In this document: positions 11,421 to 22,033 of the stretch, piece after piece | Position numbering within the stretch: position 1 is the first letter of the stretch | Layout: each line of letters opens with the position of its first letter | Assembly: GCA_947396885.1 (NCBI GenBank) | Contig: OX377204.1 | Location: 19,475,706-19,539,705 of the forward strand | DNA: 64,000 nt | DNA from: Heligmosomoides polygyrus polygyrus | Taxonomy: Eukaryota; Nematoda; Chromadorea; Rhabditida; Heligmosomidae | Direction: 5' to 3' | Program-made: the position numbers and the translations under genes | The notes under the pieces: generated by a model | The model's input: the letters and a program-made list of their open reading frames with translations, nothing else | What the model was told of the DNA's origin: nothing | Database searches by the model: none

Positions 11421-12328
11421 TTAGGTTGGAAAAAAGGTCTTTCCATTTTTTTCAAAGATTTATTACTTCACAGTACAATGTCAAATCAATTGAGATAAAC
11501 TCGATTTTGTTCCACTACACTTCTCCAAAGACTGGGTAATTTGCTAATTACTCTCGCATAAACGACTGCAGTTCTGGAGTCACTCCATTGCTGTATCCAA
11601 TTTTTGAGGTCTTCATCCGTTTCAAAATATTTCTCTCCAATCTCTTGCTTGAGAGCACGGAAGAGATGGCAGTCGGTAGAGGCGAGGATAGGGCTATACG
11701 GTGGATGTGGCATTACCTCCAAGCCAAGCTCCTTTATTGCTTCTCTTGTGAGTCTTGCAACATGTGGTTTTGCACTGATTGTCTGACAGGGCATGTGGAA
11801 TCCAAGCTCCAAATTTCCATGCAAAGCCAAGACCCTTCAGATGGATTCCCACTATCCTATGAGACATTTCGAGCTTCTCTGCCAGTTGGCTTGTTGTCTG
11901 CCTACTATCGGTACGGTAAGGTGGAGTAGTTCAATGTCGTCCAGTTCAGTTGCACTTCCTGACCTTGCTTTGTTCTCGAGTGAATAATCTCCATTTAAAT
12001 ACTTTCCGAACCAGTCATAACAGGCGCGATGAGTAGTAGATTCAAAGCCTTATATATGGCTTATTTGGTCGGCTGCCTAACGTGTTGTAGATCCTTCAAT
12101 GAATTCATGAAGAATGCCTTGCCGAAAATGGCCATGAGGCAGATCTGGCATTGATTCCGGAGGATTGGATGGATAACGAAGTACAAGAAGGGTCTTGACC
12201 TGTGTCCGCGTGCGAGCGATAGACAAGTTCGATAGGATTATGAAATTAGCAATCAATACTGGCTAGTGTGTTTACAAGGAGAACAGTAAAAACTTTCCCA
12301 AGTGTGAAGAGACTTTTTTCCAACCTAA
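11421..12328 (-). mobile_element. Defective mariner element (908 bp)
   Basis: Bounded by inverted ends that start TTAGGTTGGAAAAAAG, with TA target duplications at 11419-11420 and 12329-12330. It is shorter than a complete mariner (about 1.3 kb). The - strand keeps degraded transposase at both ends, with the first catalytic region missing. Confidence 0.85.
11486..12160 (-). pseudogene. mariner transposase, internally deleted and decayed
   Basis: The N-terminal helix-turn-helix part is readable near 12150-11880 (RQGILHEFIEG, CYDWFGKYLNGDYSLENKAR) but has in-frame stops. The C-terminal part (AKPHVARLTREAIKELGLEV, PHPPYSP, then TDCHLFRALKQ) follows from about 11770. The HDN motif around the second catalytic Asp is mutated to QTIS, and the third motif reads TDCHLF. 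The segment with the first catalytic Asp is deleted. It cannot make a working transposase. Confidence 0.85.
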
Positions 12329-12330
12329 TA

Positions 12331-14269
12331 AGAAAGTGCACTTCCCTGCTGACTTAATTGTCTGTTTGTAATTAGGAAAAGCTCACGAGGACCATTCTCG
12401 GTGGACAAAGAAGTATGTTCATTTACACGTGAGTAATACGGACGCTGGCCCCACGTGAGAGGGTTGAATTTCCGTTCCTTTAGCATTTGTTTTCCCACAG
12501 AGAGAACGAGCGCTGGTTGCCGCAATCACGAGAACTATGTAGAATCGATGTAAGTTTCTAAGATCTAAATCTCTTTACAAAGAAAGTCATTGCGTTTTAC
12601 GAAGAACTTAACAATTTCGGACCTAATAGCAAATAGTTCCGTTCATCTTCCTATTCGTGAAGAAGCTTATCCATTCATCCATCCCTCAATGCACGCGTTG
12701 TTACAAACATCGGCAGAAAATTAATGACTACTCGTCGGGCATAGCAGCTCATTTTGTATCGGTCTAGTCAAATCAAGTGAAAGTCACGCGAATACGTTTA
12801 CTAAGGGACATACCTCACAACAAGGAAGCGATCTTCTCGATTAAACGACCTTTTCAATATTTATCGGTTTTTGGACGAATGGCTCGGCAGCGGACGTCTC
12901 TCCAACAGCCAGAGAGCATCGATTAACCAAAGCATCAATTCCGATTATCCGGCCCAGATTCTGGCTAATATTGATTGATTCGAACTCAGATTTAAAAGTT
13001 TGAGGGGGCGCTGGCACGGATATGCTGGGGGGGGGGGGGAACGAGCGTTCTACCCCCTGGCCTGCCCACCCCCAACCCCTGGGATTGCTCGAGAGCCAAT
13101 GGCTACCTTACGAGATAGTGGAGACGCAGACATTTGCCACACCTAAGTTTAAGGGGCGGGGTAGAACGCCACTTCGCCATATGTTGGCCACCGGACTAGT
13201 TTTAAGGAGTCTCTGAATAGAACTAGTGACACTGGCTTTTCGCGTCTTCATCGCGCTTAGAAATAAAAGCACTAATGGACGTTATAGTCCGTCCGTCTAT
13301 TGTTCTGTGCTTCTTTCCTTTTGACCTCGGTTGGCTTTAATAATCGCTACTCATTAGAGCAAATCTTTCAATATCGAGATCGGGCGGCTGTGCTGGTCCA
13401 TGGATAGGCTTTGCAGTAAGTAAGCAGTATTGATCGGACTGGTGCGATATAACGATTTTATCGATTTTTTGGCCAAGTTGACTATTTGGAATGGGAGTCA
13501 CATGAATACGACGGCCGATTGAAAGATTTTACAACAAGTAAACAATGTTGATATTGTGCTACTGTCGAGTTCATCGATTTCTGTCTCAACAACGGTTTTT
13601 TGTTCTAATACTTTGCTTCCCTCGTATTGATATATGTGGCAGGATAATCGATCCAGTTGCTTCCGCTTGCAACCGCTGCTTAGTGCCAAATGAAGCACTT
13701 TTCAATAGGTTTGCATAATGGACGACAGCATGTGGCACAACGTTTCAGTCGAATTCGTGAATACATCAGCATTTTCCAAGGGCACCTCGCCGTGCAATTT
13801 CAATTTGCTTGAGCCGAATTGCGGCTCGGATTCCATTGCCAGCGAATAGAATTACTTTTTCCTGCAGCATTTGTTGCTGTCAGTTCCACGTCTAATTTAT
13901 GTGTCTATCCCGCTAGTCTTAAAAGGTCGTCTTCCTTCCTACAACCATTGTCTTAAACACGGTAACCTCGAGCTTCCTTCCTGTAATTAGCTCCTCCTCC
14001 CGACTGCTGCATATGTGGTACCTATCTACTAGAAAGAGTACTAAAGGTCGCACACAAGTTTTTAATGTGTAATGGATTCAATGTACAATAGGTCAGAAGC
14101 GATCAGATACGTTCCGTTATGTATATGAACGATTCCACGAACATGCCTGTTTGTCAGCTCGTTTGTGCGCAAAATAATTTCACGTCGTATTCCCCTTCAA
14201 GAATTCTATGCCCTCTCTTCATCGAACACACGGTGTGGTCAATCGGAGATGTTTTCCAGTTTCTCAGAG
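12331..14269. other. No gene seen; G-run and short inverted repeat
   Basis: Holds a 13-base G run at 13027-13039 and a 12-bp inverted repeat, GCGTTCTACCCC at 13045 and its complement near 13158. No ORF with recognisable content was found on either strand. Confidence 0.5.
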
Positions 14270-14455
14270 CAAAAACTGTATAAGGTCTTGATTTCTCACT
14301 TGCCGTGCTGGCTCTGAATTTTTGAAACCATCTACAATTGTCGGGTATTTTCCTAAGGAATTTGGTATGGTAACTTCTTTAACTTATGTTTAGAAAAACA
14401 TTTGCCTTGTTTTCGTTTGCATGGTTAGCCATGTTGAGAATAAATAAATAAATAG
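14270..14455 (+). repeat. CR1-like LINE 3'-end fragment
   Basis: Reverse complement of parts of 5740-6020: it keeps CACTTGCCGTGCTGGCTCTG from the end of the ORF, then GAATTTGGTAT and an AATAAATAAATAAATAG tail. It is about 0.2 kb and 5' truncated. Confidence 0.75.
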
Positions 14456-14689
14456 ATCTTATTATATATAATTCGCTTAATCCGTTCTTCTTTGTCAGTA
14501 ACTGGGAGGGGTGGGGGGAAGGGGGCTGAAGCCAAAAGATGTCAAGAACAGTGCGGCGTGTGCCGACAGGGTTTTCTTTCAGCTTAACCATGGGCGCTTG
14601 CTGGCGAACTTATAACCTTGGCGGCGGATCACCAAATATTGCGATATATTCAGCCACAACGCGTCAGGGTATGGGTGGGGGTCAAGTGC

Positions 14690-15062
14690 AGAATATACGT
14701 AGGGATTCAGAAGATGTGCTAAAGACGTCGTATAACGTGCGCAGGCATTCACAAGACACGCCGAAGACGCCGTTCAACGTGTGTCACGATTCAGAAGACA
14801 TGCCGCAGACGTCCAACTTGCGTAGGTTTTCCGAGTAAGGGGCACCAGTAGGAGGAGGAGGTAGGGGGGGGGGGACCAGTGGAGGGGGTCAGCAAAGGAA
14901 AACCACTAGAAGAGGGAACAAGGAGGACCAGTATTTTCCCTCAATGTCGTGAAACGTGTGTCGGATTTCTGAAGACAGGTCGCAGAAGTCGTGGCACGTG
15001 TGTCGGGATGGAGAAGTGTCATTGATGTCGTGGCAACGTGGGACACGTGAGTCTGAACACAG
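14690..15062 (+). repeat. 42-bp minisatellite, degenerate
   Basis: Units of about 42 bp in 14690-14838 carry GGATTCAGAAGATG, GCATTCACAAGACACG and CGATTCAGAAGACATG. Diverged units resume at 14945-15062 after a G/A-rich interruption with a G run. The unit is 14 codons long, so one + frame (14539-14838) gives a repeated peptide (NVRRxSxDxPKT type). That periodicity follows from the DNA and does not show a gene. Confidence 0.75.
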
Positions 15063-15632
15063 TGTCACATGTGCGTGCTTGTCTATCACTCCGTTTCTTC
15101 GCCACCAGATAGGTAAGGAAGTATTAGCGGGAGGGGGGGGGGGTTGGGTGAGGAAGAGGTAGGGAGAGCGGCTGTGGGATTCGAAGGACAGTAAACGGTG
15201 TCGACCTGTCGATCAGTAGCGATTAATTTCAATTATGTTTCTGCAGATTAAGCAGTTCGTATTGGGGCTTTTATGATCTGTTTCTCGCCACTTAGAGAGC
15301 GAGCACTCCGGAGAAGAAATCGCGTGCATGCGATAGAGGGTGGATGGGCTTCCTAGGAGCAGTGAAGTTTCTGCCTTACCATATCCTGCAACACTAATCT
15401 ATGTACGTAGTAAAATCAGTTTTTTACTGTAATAATTCTGTACTCGAGGTTCGGGTTCGAAGCCCCCAACCAGACGTTTGACGGCCGCTAGGCTGCTGAA
15501 CGTCCTGTAAATAAATAAATCGGCGAGGAGGCACTTCAACCGTTCCGGCCATGTTCGGGAGGAGGTCTCCTCTTGCAGATGCATTTTACGACAAAAATTA
15601 CTTTAATCTTCTCGGATAGTCTGCAGTTTAGC
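15063..15632. other. No recognisable feature
   Basis: Contains a G run at about 15133-15143 and otherwise mixed sequence. No gene supported. Confidence 0.5.
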
Positions 15633-15735
15633 TTGGTGGGCGTTCGTCTTGATTTGGAAGCTTTGATTTCAAGAGCGTCAACCTTATCTTGAAATCTATT
15701 AATTTTGACGTGTAAAAAGGCATTTATATTTGTTT
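15633..15735 (+). repeat. Repeat R5 (about 21-nt periodic) copy
   Basis: CTTGATTTGGAAGCTTTGAT, then TTTTGACGTGTAAAAAGGCAT. Both the internal TTGATTTGGAAG units and the TTGACGTG terminus recur in the other R5 copies (28650, 42720, 47836, 48700). Confidence 0.5.
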
Positions 15736-15879
15736 AGTTTTTTTTATTATACAACTGTCACTAATCGGAGGGGGAGGAGGATCGGCTGTTGCGTACATAG
15801 GACTCGGTTCTTGGGTCGGAATCTTCGATTTAAATTACTAGTCTAACGCAATTTTTAAATTTTATGAGATCCTTTCGCG

Positions 15880-16131
15880 GGTGCATGTGGCGCAGTCGGA
15901 GGGGGTGCCAGCTGTTGCGTGCACCCGATAAGAGGTTTATAGTTCGGACTTCCCGCTCAGGCTAACCAAGCCTTCCATCCCTCCGAGATCGGTGAATTGA
16001 TGCCAAATTTCTATTGGAATCGTAAAACGCGCCGATCATTGTATAGGCCAGATACACATTCAATTAGCCTTCACGATATCTCGCGGGTGTTGAATGCGTG
16101 GCGCATCCCACAGAGGGATTGATTAGCGCTG
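15880..16131 (+). repeat. SINE-A copy, diverged
   Basis: Head GTGGCGCAGTCGGA (A-box-like) and GTTCGGACTTCCC (B-box-like) at 15940, ending at GGGATTGATTAGCGC. A deletion of about 20 bp near 16030 separates it from its duplicate at 23132. Confidence 0.8.
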
Positions 16132-17282
16132 CGCGCTCACTCACGTCGTTTACGTTGCACATCAGTGGCCGTGCCAGCAACTCGTAAGTAGTTCGGCCAG
16201 TCGTTGGAGTCAATCAAGCCTGTGGGGGTGTGTTGCCTGTTGCCGCAGCCCGCAGGAAGTTATGTCAATCGGGTGAAGCAAAAACACTGCCTCGCGGAAA
16301 TCGCCCGCGACAGCAGCGTTCAACATCTGCGTTGTCCATCCGAGAGCCTGAACTTTCTCGCAGGCGTTTCGATTCAAGATTCACGGGTCGAATTACAGAA
16401 GGGGCGCAAGAATAGTTCGAATTCCTCGTTAAACTCTATTAGCCAGCCAGTCGCCTTCAGTGTACTTAGATTTTTTATTGGTTTGCTAATTATAGACATT
16501 TTGTTTTTTGATTATTTTTGTTTGTTTAATTTATTGCTACACCTAAAGTGCGCCTATGAAGCACAGTAAAGGTTGGTATCTGCCGGAATAGTCTAGAAAT
16601 AGCATCAAATGACTGATCTTGTCGAATAAGTGAGTTGAAGTTTGGATTGCACTTCTATGTACCTATAGTCGAGGGAACACAATACGTGTTGATGTTTTCA
16701 AGGTTTGTTAAAAATTCACTTTTGAGGAGTGTCTTAAAAAATAGCTGCGCTGCATGGATAAGCATAAATTGCTATCCTTTAACCTCATAAAAAGGTTTGG
16801 CTTTATTCTGTCGTGCTGGTTATCAATGAATTTGCTGTAGTGTTATAGGAAGGAGTTGCGCCATGCACTCGGCCTGTATGTTGCATTGTTTATTGGAGTG
16901 CTAGTGTAAGTACTGTTCACACTTGTATAGATCTAGGAATATCAAACGTTGTCGCATTAAAAGAATGTACACAACCATTCTTAACTGGATAACTTTAGGT
17001 AAACAGCATTTACATTTATCAATCAAATAATCAGTGCGATGCTCTAAAAGAGCACGCGGCACAACCTCCTAATGCAAACAATTCTTTACGTCGGAACAGA
17101 TCTCAGAATGCACTTTAGGAGACCGTGTTGACCAAGAAAATTGGAATTCTATGCTCAATCAAATGTTTGTTTTTATAGAAATTCTGCATAGCAATTTTTC
17201 ACGTTAAATTTCTTGTAACAGAAAATTATTTTCCTTTTGTTAAAGAGTATCTATCTTCGTCATGTGGCATCAGGAAGCGTGT

Positions 17283-17312
17283 ATTTATTTATTTATTTAT
17301 TTATTTATTTTA
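17283..17312. repeat. ATTT microsatellite (copy A)
   Basis: About seven ATTT units. The corresponding tract at 24462-24513 in copy B has about thirteen. Confidence 0.9.
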
Positions 17313-17378
17313 TTTGTTATTTATTATTATTCATTGTTTTATTATTTATTTATTTTATTTGTTATTTAGTATTTATTT

Positions 17379-17676
17379 GGGCGCGTGTAGCGCAGTCGGA
17401 GGAGGCGCGACTGTCGCGTGCACCCGATACCAGGTTCCTGGTTCGGATTTCCCGCCCAGGCCAACCAAGCCTTTCATCCCTCCGGGGTCGGTGAATTGGT
17501 ACCAGACTTTTCTGGGAAGGATAGAGCGCTGACTTGTTCATCGGCTGGCCACCGCAGGTCATTGTATGGCCAAATACGCATTCATGTCCCCTCCACGACA
17601 TCCCGTAGAAGTAGAATGCGCTGGCGCATCCTAGAAGGGATTGAGTAACGCCGTCCTTTATCCTTATCCTTTATCC
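17379..17676 (+). repeat. SINE-A reference copy, tRNA-derived, full length
   Basis: The clearest member of the dominant repeat family. The 5' head is tRNA-related: GGGCGCG acceptor-like start, A box TAGCGCAGTCGG, B box GGTTCGGATTTCC about 45 bp later and a CCCGCCC complement. The unrelated body includes CTGGGAAGGATAGAGCGCTG and GGCCAAATACGCATTC, and the copy ends in CCTTATCCTTTATCC repeats. It is flanked by a 14-bp direct repeat, TTTAGTATTTATTT (17365-17378 and 17677-17690), a target-site duplication that proves retrotransposition-type insertion. The head suggests an internal RNA polymerase III promoter. Length is about 298 bp. It encodes no protein. Confidence 0.93.
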
Positions 17677-17682
17677 TTTAGT

Positions 17683-17783
17683 ATTTATTTATTTAATTAA
17701 TTTATTTATTTAGAATTACAAGTCATTTCTTGCACAAAAGGAACAACTACATAAGAAAAGAACAACAAGAAGAAAAGCTCAGT
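17683..17783 (-). repeat. LINE 3'-tail-like fragment
   Basis: TATTTATTTATTTAATT followed by an A-rich stretch (CACAAAAGGAACAACTAC) similar to the 3' UTR at 5740. It is repeated at 24882-24982 in the duplicate. Confidence 0.35.
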
Positions 17784-18095
17784 AACGTGTAGCGCAATCG
17801 GAGGAGGTGCCGGCTGTCGCGTGCAGCCAATACTAGGTTCTTCGTTTTTCCTGGTTTTCCCGTCCAGGCATACCCAACCTTCGATCCCTCCGGGGTCGGT
17901 GAATTTGCACCAGACTTCTCTGGGAAGAATAAAGCGCTGACTTGTTCGTTGGTTGGCCACCACAAGTCATCGTATGTGCCATGTCTGCACTCAAATCGCC
18001 TCCACGACATTCTAGAAATAAAATGCGTGGCGCATCCAAAAGGGTTTGAGTAACGTCATCCTTTATCCTTTATCTTTTATCCTTTATCCTTTATC
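17784..18095 (+). repeat. SINE-A copy, full length, diverged subtype
   Basis: A box GTGTAGCGCAATCGG, body with GAATAAAGCGCTGACTTG, tail of four CTTTATC units to 18095. It lacks the strong TTCCTGGTTCGG form of the B box. Confidence 0.88.
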
Positions 18096-18344
18096 TATTA
18101 AATATTGAAAAGGTCGAAGCTATTCGTAACATGTTTTGAGTCTTCAAAAGTCCCGAAGCTCCATTGTTGTTGGCAAATGGATCATGTACTAGTACTTCAG
18201 CAGAAGCCTCTTGTTTAGATCCACGTCGTATGCATAGCCTCTGCATGGTTACGAGGGGAGTGTTTACTGCCTCAGTCATTCTCAACGGAATGGACATCTC
18301 CAAATGTCCCACTCCCACGCCCGTCAACTATGCCATTTTACGTC

Positions 18345-18580
18345 AAATTGGACACTCTTCTGAGCAAGACATACGCTTTTGAAGTAAGAAATGAGTATCT
18401 TCCAAATCAAAACAAGCGTCTTGCAGATAAAGCCAAATACTTTTTAGGAAGGTCAATCTAACTTCTTGTCCAAGAAAAGTGTTACTGTGGCCTTCCTTAA
18501 AATTGTTTCGTCTGAAGTTTTGCAAAATCTGACCTTTCTAAACGAAAATAATGGTTTAAGACAAATTTCAAAGTGCAGTA
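18345..18580 (-). repeat. Repeat R5 copy (duplicated region)
   Basis: On the - strand it holds AAGACGCTTGTTTTGATTTG and further T/A clusters spaced about 21 nt apart. It is repeated at 25545-25780. Confidence 0.45.
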
Positions 18581-18666
18581 ATGCAGAAATTCCAAATCTT
18601 TAAATTTCCCAATAATTACAAATTCTAAAAGAAGAGCTTTAATCTTGTTCTTTCTTTGGAATTGAA

Positions 18667-18860
18667 GTTATTAATAATATTATAGTTTCATACGTCTTGT
18701 TTGTTCTTTGCCTTCGAGCTTTTTAGATGGAATATGTATTTAATTATGGCCCGACGTAATTAAATATTCCATCCGAAACCTTGGCAAAGAAGAAGCAAGA
18801 CGTATAAAATGGAAGGTTTCGAGATGAGAGAACTTGGAATTTAGTAATAATATTACTACT
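18667..18860. repeat. Hairpin (palindromic) element, copy A
   Basis: Long imperfect inverted repeat: arms run from TTAATAATATTA through CATACGTCTTG, TTCTTTGCC and TAGATGGAATA to ATTTAATTA, then return after a short TGGCCCGACG loop. Total about 190 bp, with no ORF. It resembles a palindromic MITE. Confidence 0.75.
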
Positions 18861-19062
18861 CTATTGTTCCAAACGAGTACATAGTGGACTCTTTATTCTG
18901 CAGTTCGCACTGTTTTGGTGGCCAGCGGGGCAAATCTGAAAGAATAGATTTCGCTACGCACTTCTCTGTACTGTTACGTTTTTTAATTGACTCACAGTAA
19001 AAGTTCTGTTTCCGTGGAGTTGCACGATTTTCAACCTTGCGACAAAAGCAATTTCAAAAGAC

Positions 19063-19242
19063 ATGAAGATTATATTTATTTTCGCTTTGCTGTTTCAGGT
19101 AAACGACAATCATGCTATGTATCATTCAGATAAAACTCGCAATGAGCTAAACAGGTGGATTGCGTTGGGGTGTCTTCCTTTAATGTGCACTAACAGTCTT
19201 TCTGTACTCGGGAAAAGCTTTAATCCACATTTAAAAAAATAA
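19063..19242 (+). other. Small ORF with signal-like N-terminus (copy A)
   Basis: A 59-codon frame starting MKIIFIFALLFQ, hydrophobic like a secretion signal. A 63-codon counterpart lies at 26262. Differences between the copies include a two-base change (Cys to Pro) and an altered C-terminus from an A-run length change. It lies in repeat DNA with no promoter or partner exon visible, so it is more likely chance than a gene. Confidence 0.15.
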
Positions 19243-19336
19243 GTTATTTAAATAATGAAAAGCAATTTTGAAAGAAATTCCAACCTGTTCTTTCAGGTAA
19301 GCTGCATTTACACCATCAATGAAAAATCGCGGCGAA

Positions 19337-19536
19337 NNNNNNNNNNNNNNNNNNNNNNNNNNNNNNNNNNNNNNNNNNNNNNNNNNNNNNNNNNNNNNNN
19401 NNNNNNNNNNNNNNNNNNNNNNNNNNNNNNNNNNNNNNNNNNNNNNNNNNNNNNNNNNNNNNNNNNNNNNNNNNNNNNNNNNNNNNNNNNNNNNNNNNNN
19501 NNNNNNNNNNNNNNNNNNNNNNNNNNNNNNNNNNNN
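19337..19536. other. Assembly gap (200 N)
   Basis: Exactly 200 N, so the true distance is unknown. It truncates segmental copy A and adjoins repeat R2, so order and spacing here may be scaffolding artefacts. Confidence 0.99.
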
Positions 19537-19758
19537 ATAATTTTTTCTCCAAGGAAAATTTGGTATAACATTCTTGATTTTTTTTAGGTTCAGCTGCCCG
19601 AACGAGTGTAATAATTTTACACAAGTTTTGTTTCTTTTGAAAAAATAATAAACTAACTTTTGTCTTAAAGCGCAACAAGGCAGCAATCATTTATTGCATC
19701 AAAGAGCAGATTGCGCCCTGCACTTGGAAAGCTCACCCCGAATTTTACTTGAATTATA

Positions 19759-20664
19759 TTAGGGGGGGGGGGGGAACCAAAAGTAACGAGTCTCCATGCC
19801 CTGTCCATATATCTCGTGACTGCACTCTGGTTTCGTGCTTATCGTATTTGCATGTTTGTATGCTACCTACTGAAGGCCACCTGAGAAGTTACCACTTCCG
19901 CCCTTTCCAGAAGCATGTCAAAACCGCAGTGTGTCTCATGCCGAAACCCCAGCCTGACGAGTCGACCTGTGTCGCGCAAATCTCTCCCGATTCTTAACCC
20001 CGAGCAGCCTGGGCTCAATCTTAACGCAGGATGAGAAGTATGTCTTCTACCTTAGCCCTGCCAAGCAGCCAGTCTGGGTAAGGCCTGTTGACCCGTTATC
20101 GACCTTCGTTCGGCGAGATATTCACGGCGAGAAGCACCCTCAGAGCATTTGGGTCTGCGCCCATAGACCGGTTTACTGGAAGCTGTTTACCAAAAGCACG
20201 ACGATGGACTCAAAGGCCATGGTAAACGAAATAGAAGAGATGGACCTGCGACTCGAACTTATTCAGTCGCAGCGCGTCAAGAAGTTCCTCCTCTTCGACA
20301 ACGCCGCACACCATCGGGAACAAGTGACCATGGATAAGCTTGCCCAGCTGGGCTACGTTGACATGCTTCACCCACCGTATTCGCCGGACATCTCTCCATG
20401 CGACTACCACTACTTCTTGGGCCTACGGGACTTCATGGTCGGAAGGAACACAAGGACCCATGCAGACCTCGATAACAATAACGAGCTGTGGATCAGCACC
20501 AGGCCTAAGCAGTTCTGGAAGGATGGGATCAGGAAGTTGGCTGATCGATGGCAACAAGGTTACTGACCTTAATGGCATACATATTCCTCAGCATCGTTGA
20601 TTTGTAATTGAGTTAGATAAAAAAAAAATTTTCAATTTGTCTCATTACTTTTGCCCCCCCCTAA
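19759..20664 (+). mobile_element. Defective mariner with poly-G terminal repeats
   Basis: Ends are TTA followed by 13 G (left) and, on the opposite strand, TTA with 8 G (right), then a shared AAAAGTAAYGAG. It is 906 bp, shorter than a full mariner, and inserted in R2. The expected TA duplication is TA on the left and CA on the right. The transposase catalytic part is retained on the + strand. Confidence 0.85.
19950..20566 (+). pseudogene. mariner transposase, N-terminally deleted
   Basis: The frame reads SILTQDEKYVFYLS (first catalytic Asp), LLFDNAAHHREQ (second) and SPDISPCDYHYF (third). Exactly 34 residues separate the last two, so the D,D34D triad is intact. The N-terminal helix-turn-helix DNA-binding region is missing: upstream sequence gives no match and the frame shifts before about 19950. 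The C-terminus ends normally at TGA 20566. It cannot bind terminal repeats on its own, but the catalytic core is unusually well kept for a dead copy. Confidence 0.85.
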
Positions 20665-21002
20665 CAGTGTGAACGCTGCTTACATGAAGTATCAAGGTAG
20701 GAATATGTGTTTTTTATTACAATTTTCTTTGTTATGTTGTTAAGAGGCGTAAAAATCTATGCAAACAGCAATTTTGCTATCAATCGAATAAAAACAGCGA
20801 AGTCTTGGACAATTGCATGGCGCAATCCCTTTTTGGCGCTAAAACTGCCACTGTTCTGCTCTTTAGAACAGGACATCAACCACTATTTTCTACAAAAAAA
20901 AGAGGATTTTATAAAACTTCAAACGAAGTGTTCAGTTTTTGAGTAAGTGAATGAAAGCATGAAGAAATCGTACCAAAATTTTCAGCCAACAAACTCATGT
21001 TA

Positions 21003-22031
21003 TTAGGTTGTCCGAAAAGTTCTCAGCGTTTTGCGTTGCTATATTTCGTTCGTCTATTATCAAGGAAGAATTCACCTTGTATTGCGCATTATATTTCTGT
21101 TCTTGAAGGGCTTATTGGAGTATGTCGAAAGAGCAATTCCGAGCGATATTTTATTTCAACTTCAAACTGGGACAATCCGCAGCCGAGACAGCTCGACATA
21201 TCGATCAAGTGTGGGGCCTAATAGAGTTGGAGAAGGCACTGTGCGCCAGTGGTTCAGTAAAATCCGGACTGGAGATTTCATCCTCGAAGATGATCCCGTA
21301 GCGGTCGATCTAGAGCAATCCTGGACGACGAGTTGAAGGAATTGGTGGAAGCCGAACCATCCCAAACAATTCTCGGGGTCGCGGAAAAGCTAGACGTCAG
21401 TAAAACTGCTGTTGCGGATGCTTTGATACGCCTTGGGAAGGTGGTTGCACGCCGATGAACCCCCTAGGCATTTTCCGAGGGCGAATCTCCACCAAAAGAG
21501 GTAATGGTCACTGTGTGGTGGTCAGCGGCTGGTGTACAACTTTTCTGTGCTAGGCTAAACGATCACAGCAAAGCCCCACTGTAAGGAATTCGACAAAATT
21601 CACCGAAAATTGCATCTACTTCAGCCGGAACTGGTCAACAGAAGAGGCCCGATTCTTTTGCACGATAGCGCCTTCCACACGTTTCGCTAATCCCCACATG
21701 AACATTAAACGAACTAAGGGTTGAAATTCTTCCTCACCCGTCATATTCTCCAGGCTTCTCGCCAACGGACTGCCGTTTTTTCAAACATTTTCAGAACTTT
21801 CTCGCTGGTAAAACCTTCACCAGTTAACACCAAGCCAAAATAGCTTTCGTAAATTTTATCGAATCTCGACCATCTAATTCTTTCGTTGATGGAATAAGTC
21901 GATTTGGCAAAAGTGTGCTGACTCGAGCGGTGCTTACTTCGTCTAAATCCGATAAGATTTGAGAAAGTTATGTTAGTTTAAAGTGAAGTACTTAAAAAGC
22001 GAAAACGCTGAGAACTTCCCGGACAACCTAA
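21003..22031 (+). mobile_element. Decayed mariner element (1,029 bp)
   Basis: Inverted ends start TTAGGTTGTCCGAAAAG and TTAGGTTGTCCGGGAAG and share GTTCTCAGCGTTTT. TA duplications are at 21001-21002 and 22032-22033. It holds a degraded transposase gene on the + strand. Confidence 0.9.
21122..21850 (+). pseudogene. mariner transposase, frameshifted
   Basis: Starts MSKEQFRAIFYFNFKLGQ, a mariner helix-turn-helix. It shifts frame after DQVWG and continues as GEGTVRQWFSKIRTGDF. The second catalytic motif survives as ILLHDSAFHTF near 21655 but is followed by stops. The first catalytic motif is deleted. Terminal repeats differ from those of 11421 and 43901, so it is a separate lineage. Confidence 0.88.
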
Positions 22032-22033
22032 TA

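Larger units (their letters stand above)
15933..19336 (+). repeat. Segmental duplication, copy A
   Basis: Direct duplicate of 23132-26543, offset about 7.2 kb. By eye, similarity is about 90% up to roughly 17100 and above 99% from there to 19230. Copy A is cut by the assembly gap at 19337. It contains two SINEs, a hairpin element, an ATTT microsatellite and no supported gene. Confidence 0.95.
19537..20945. repeat. Repeat R2 copy, split by a mariner
   Basis: The outer parts (19537-19756 and 20667-20945) match 41041-41337 and 42389-42600: AAAATTTGGTATAAC, then AACAGCAATTTTGCTATCAA on the far side. The interruption is the mariner at 19759. Confidence 0.7.

Noticed and set aside
16204..16569. 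121-codon frame conserved in both segmental duplicates (also 23421-23786)
   Set aside because: Almost every base difference between the copies changes an amino acid, so there is no sign of purifying selection. The C-terminal hydrophobic part is AT-rich simple-looking DNA.
19231..19690. Frames of 73-151 codons across 19337-19536
   Set aside because: They consist mostly of N translated as X.
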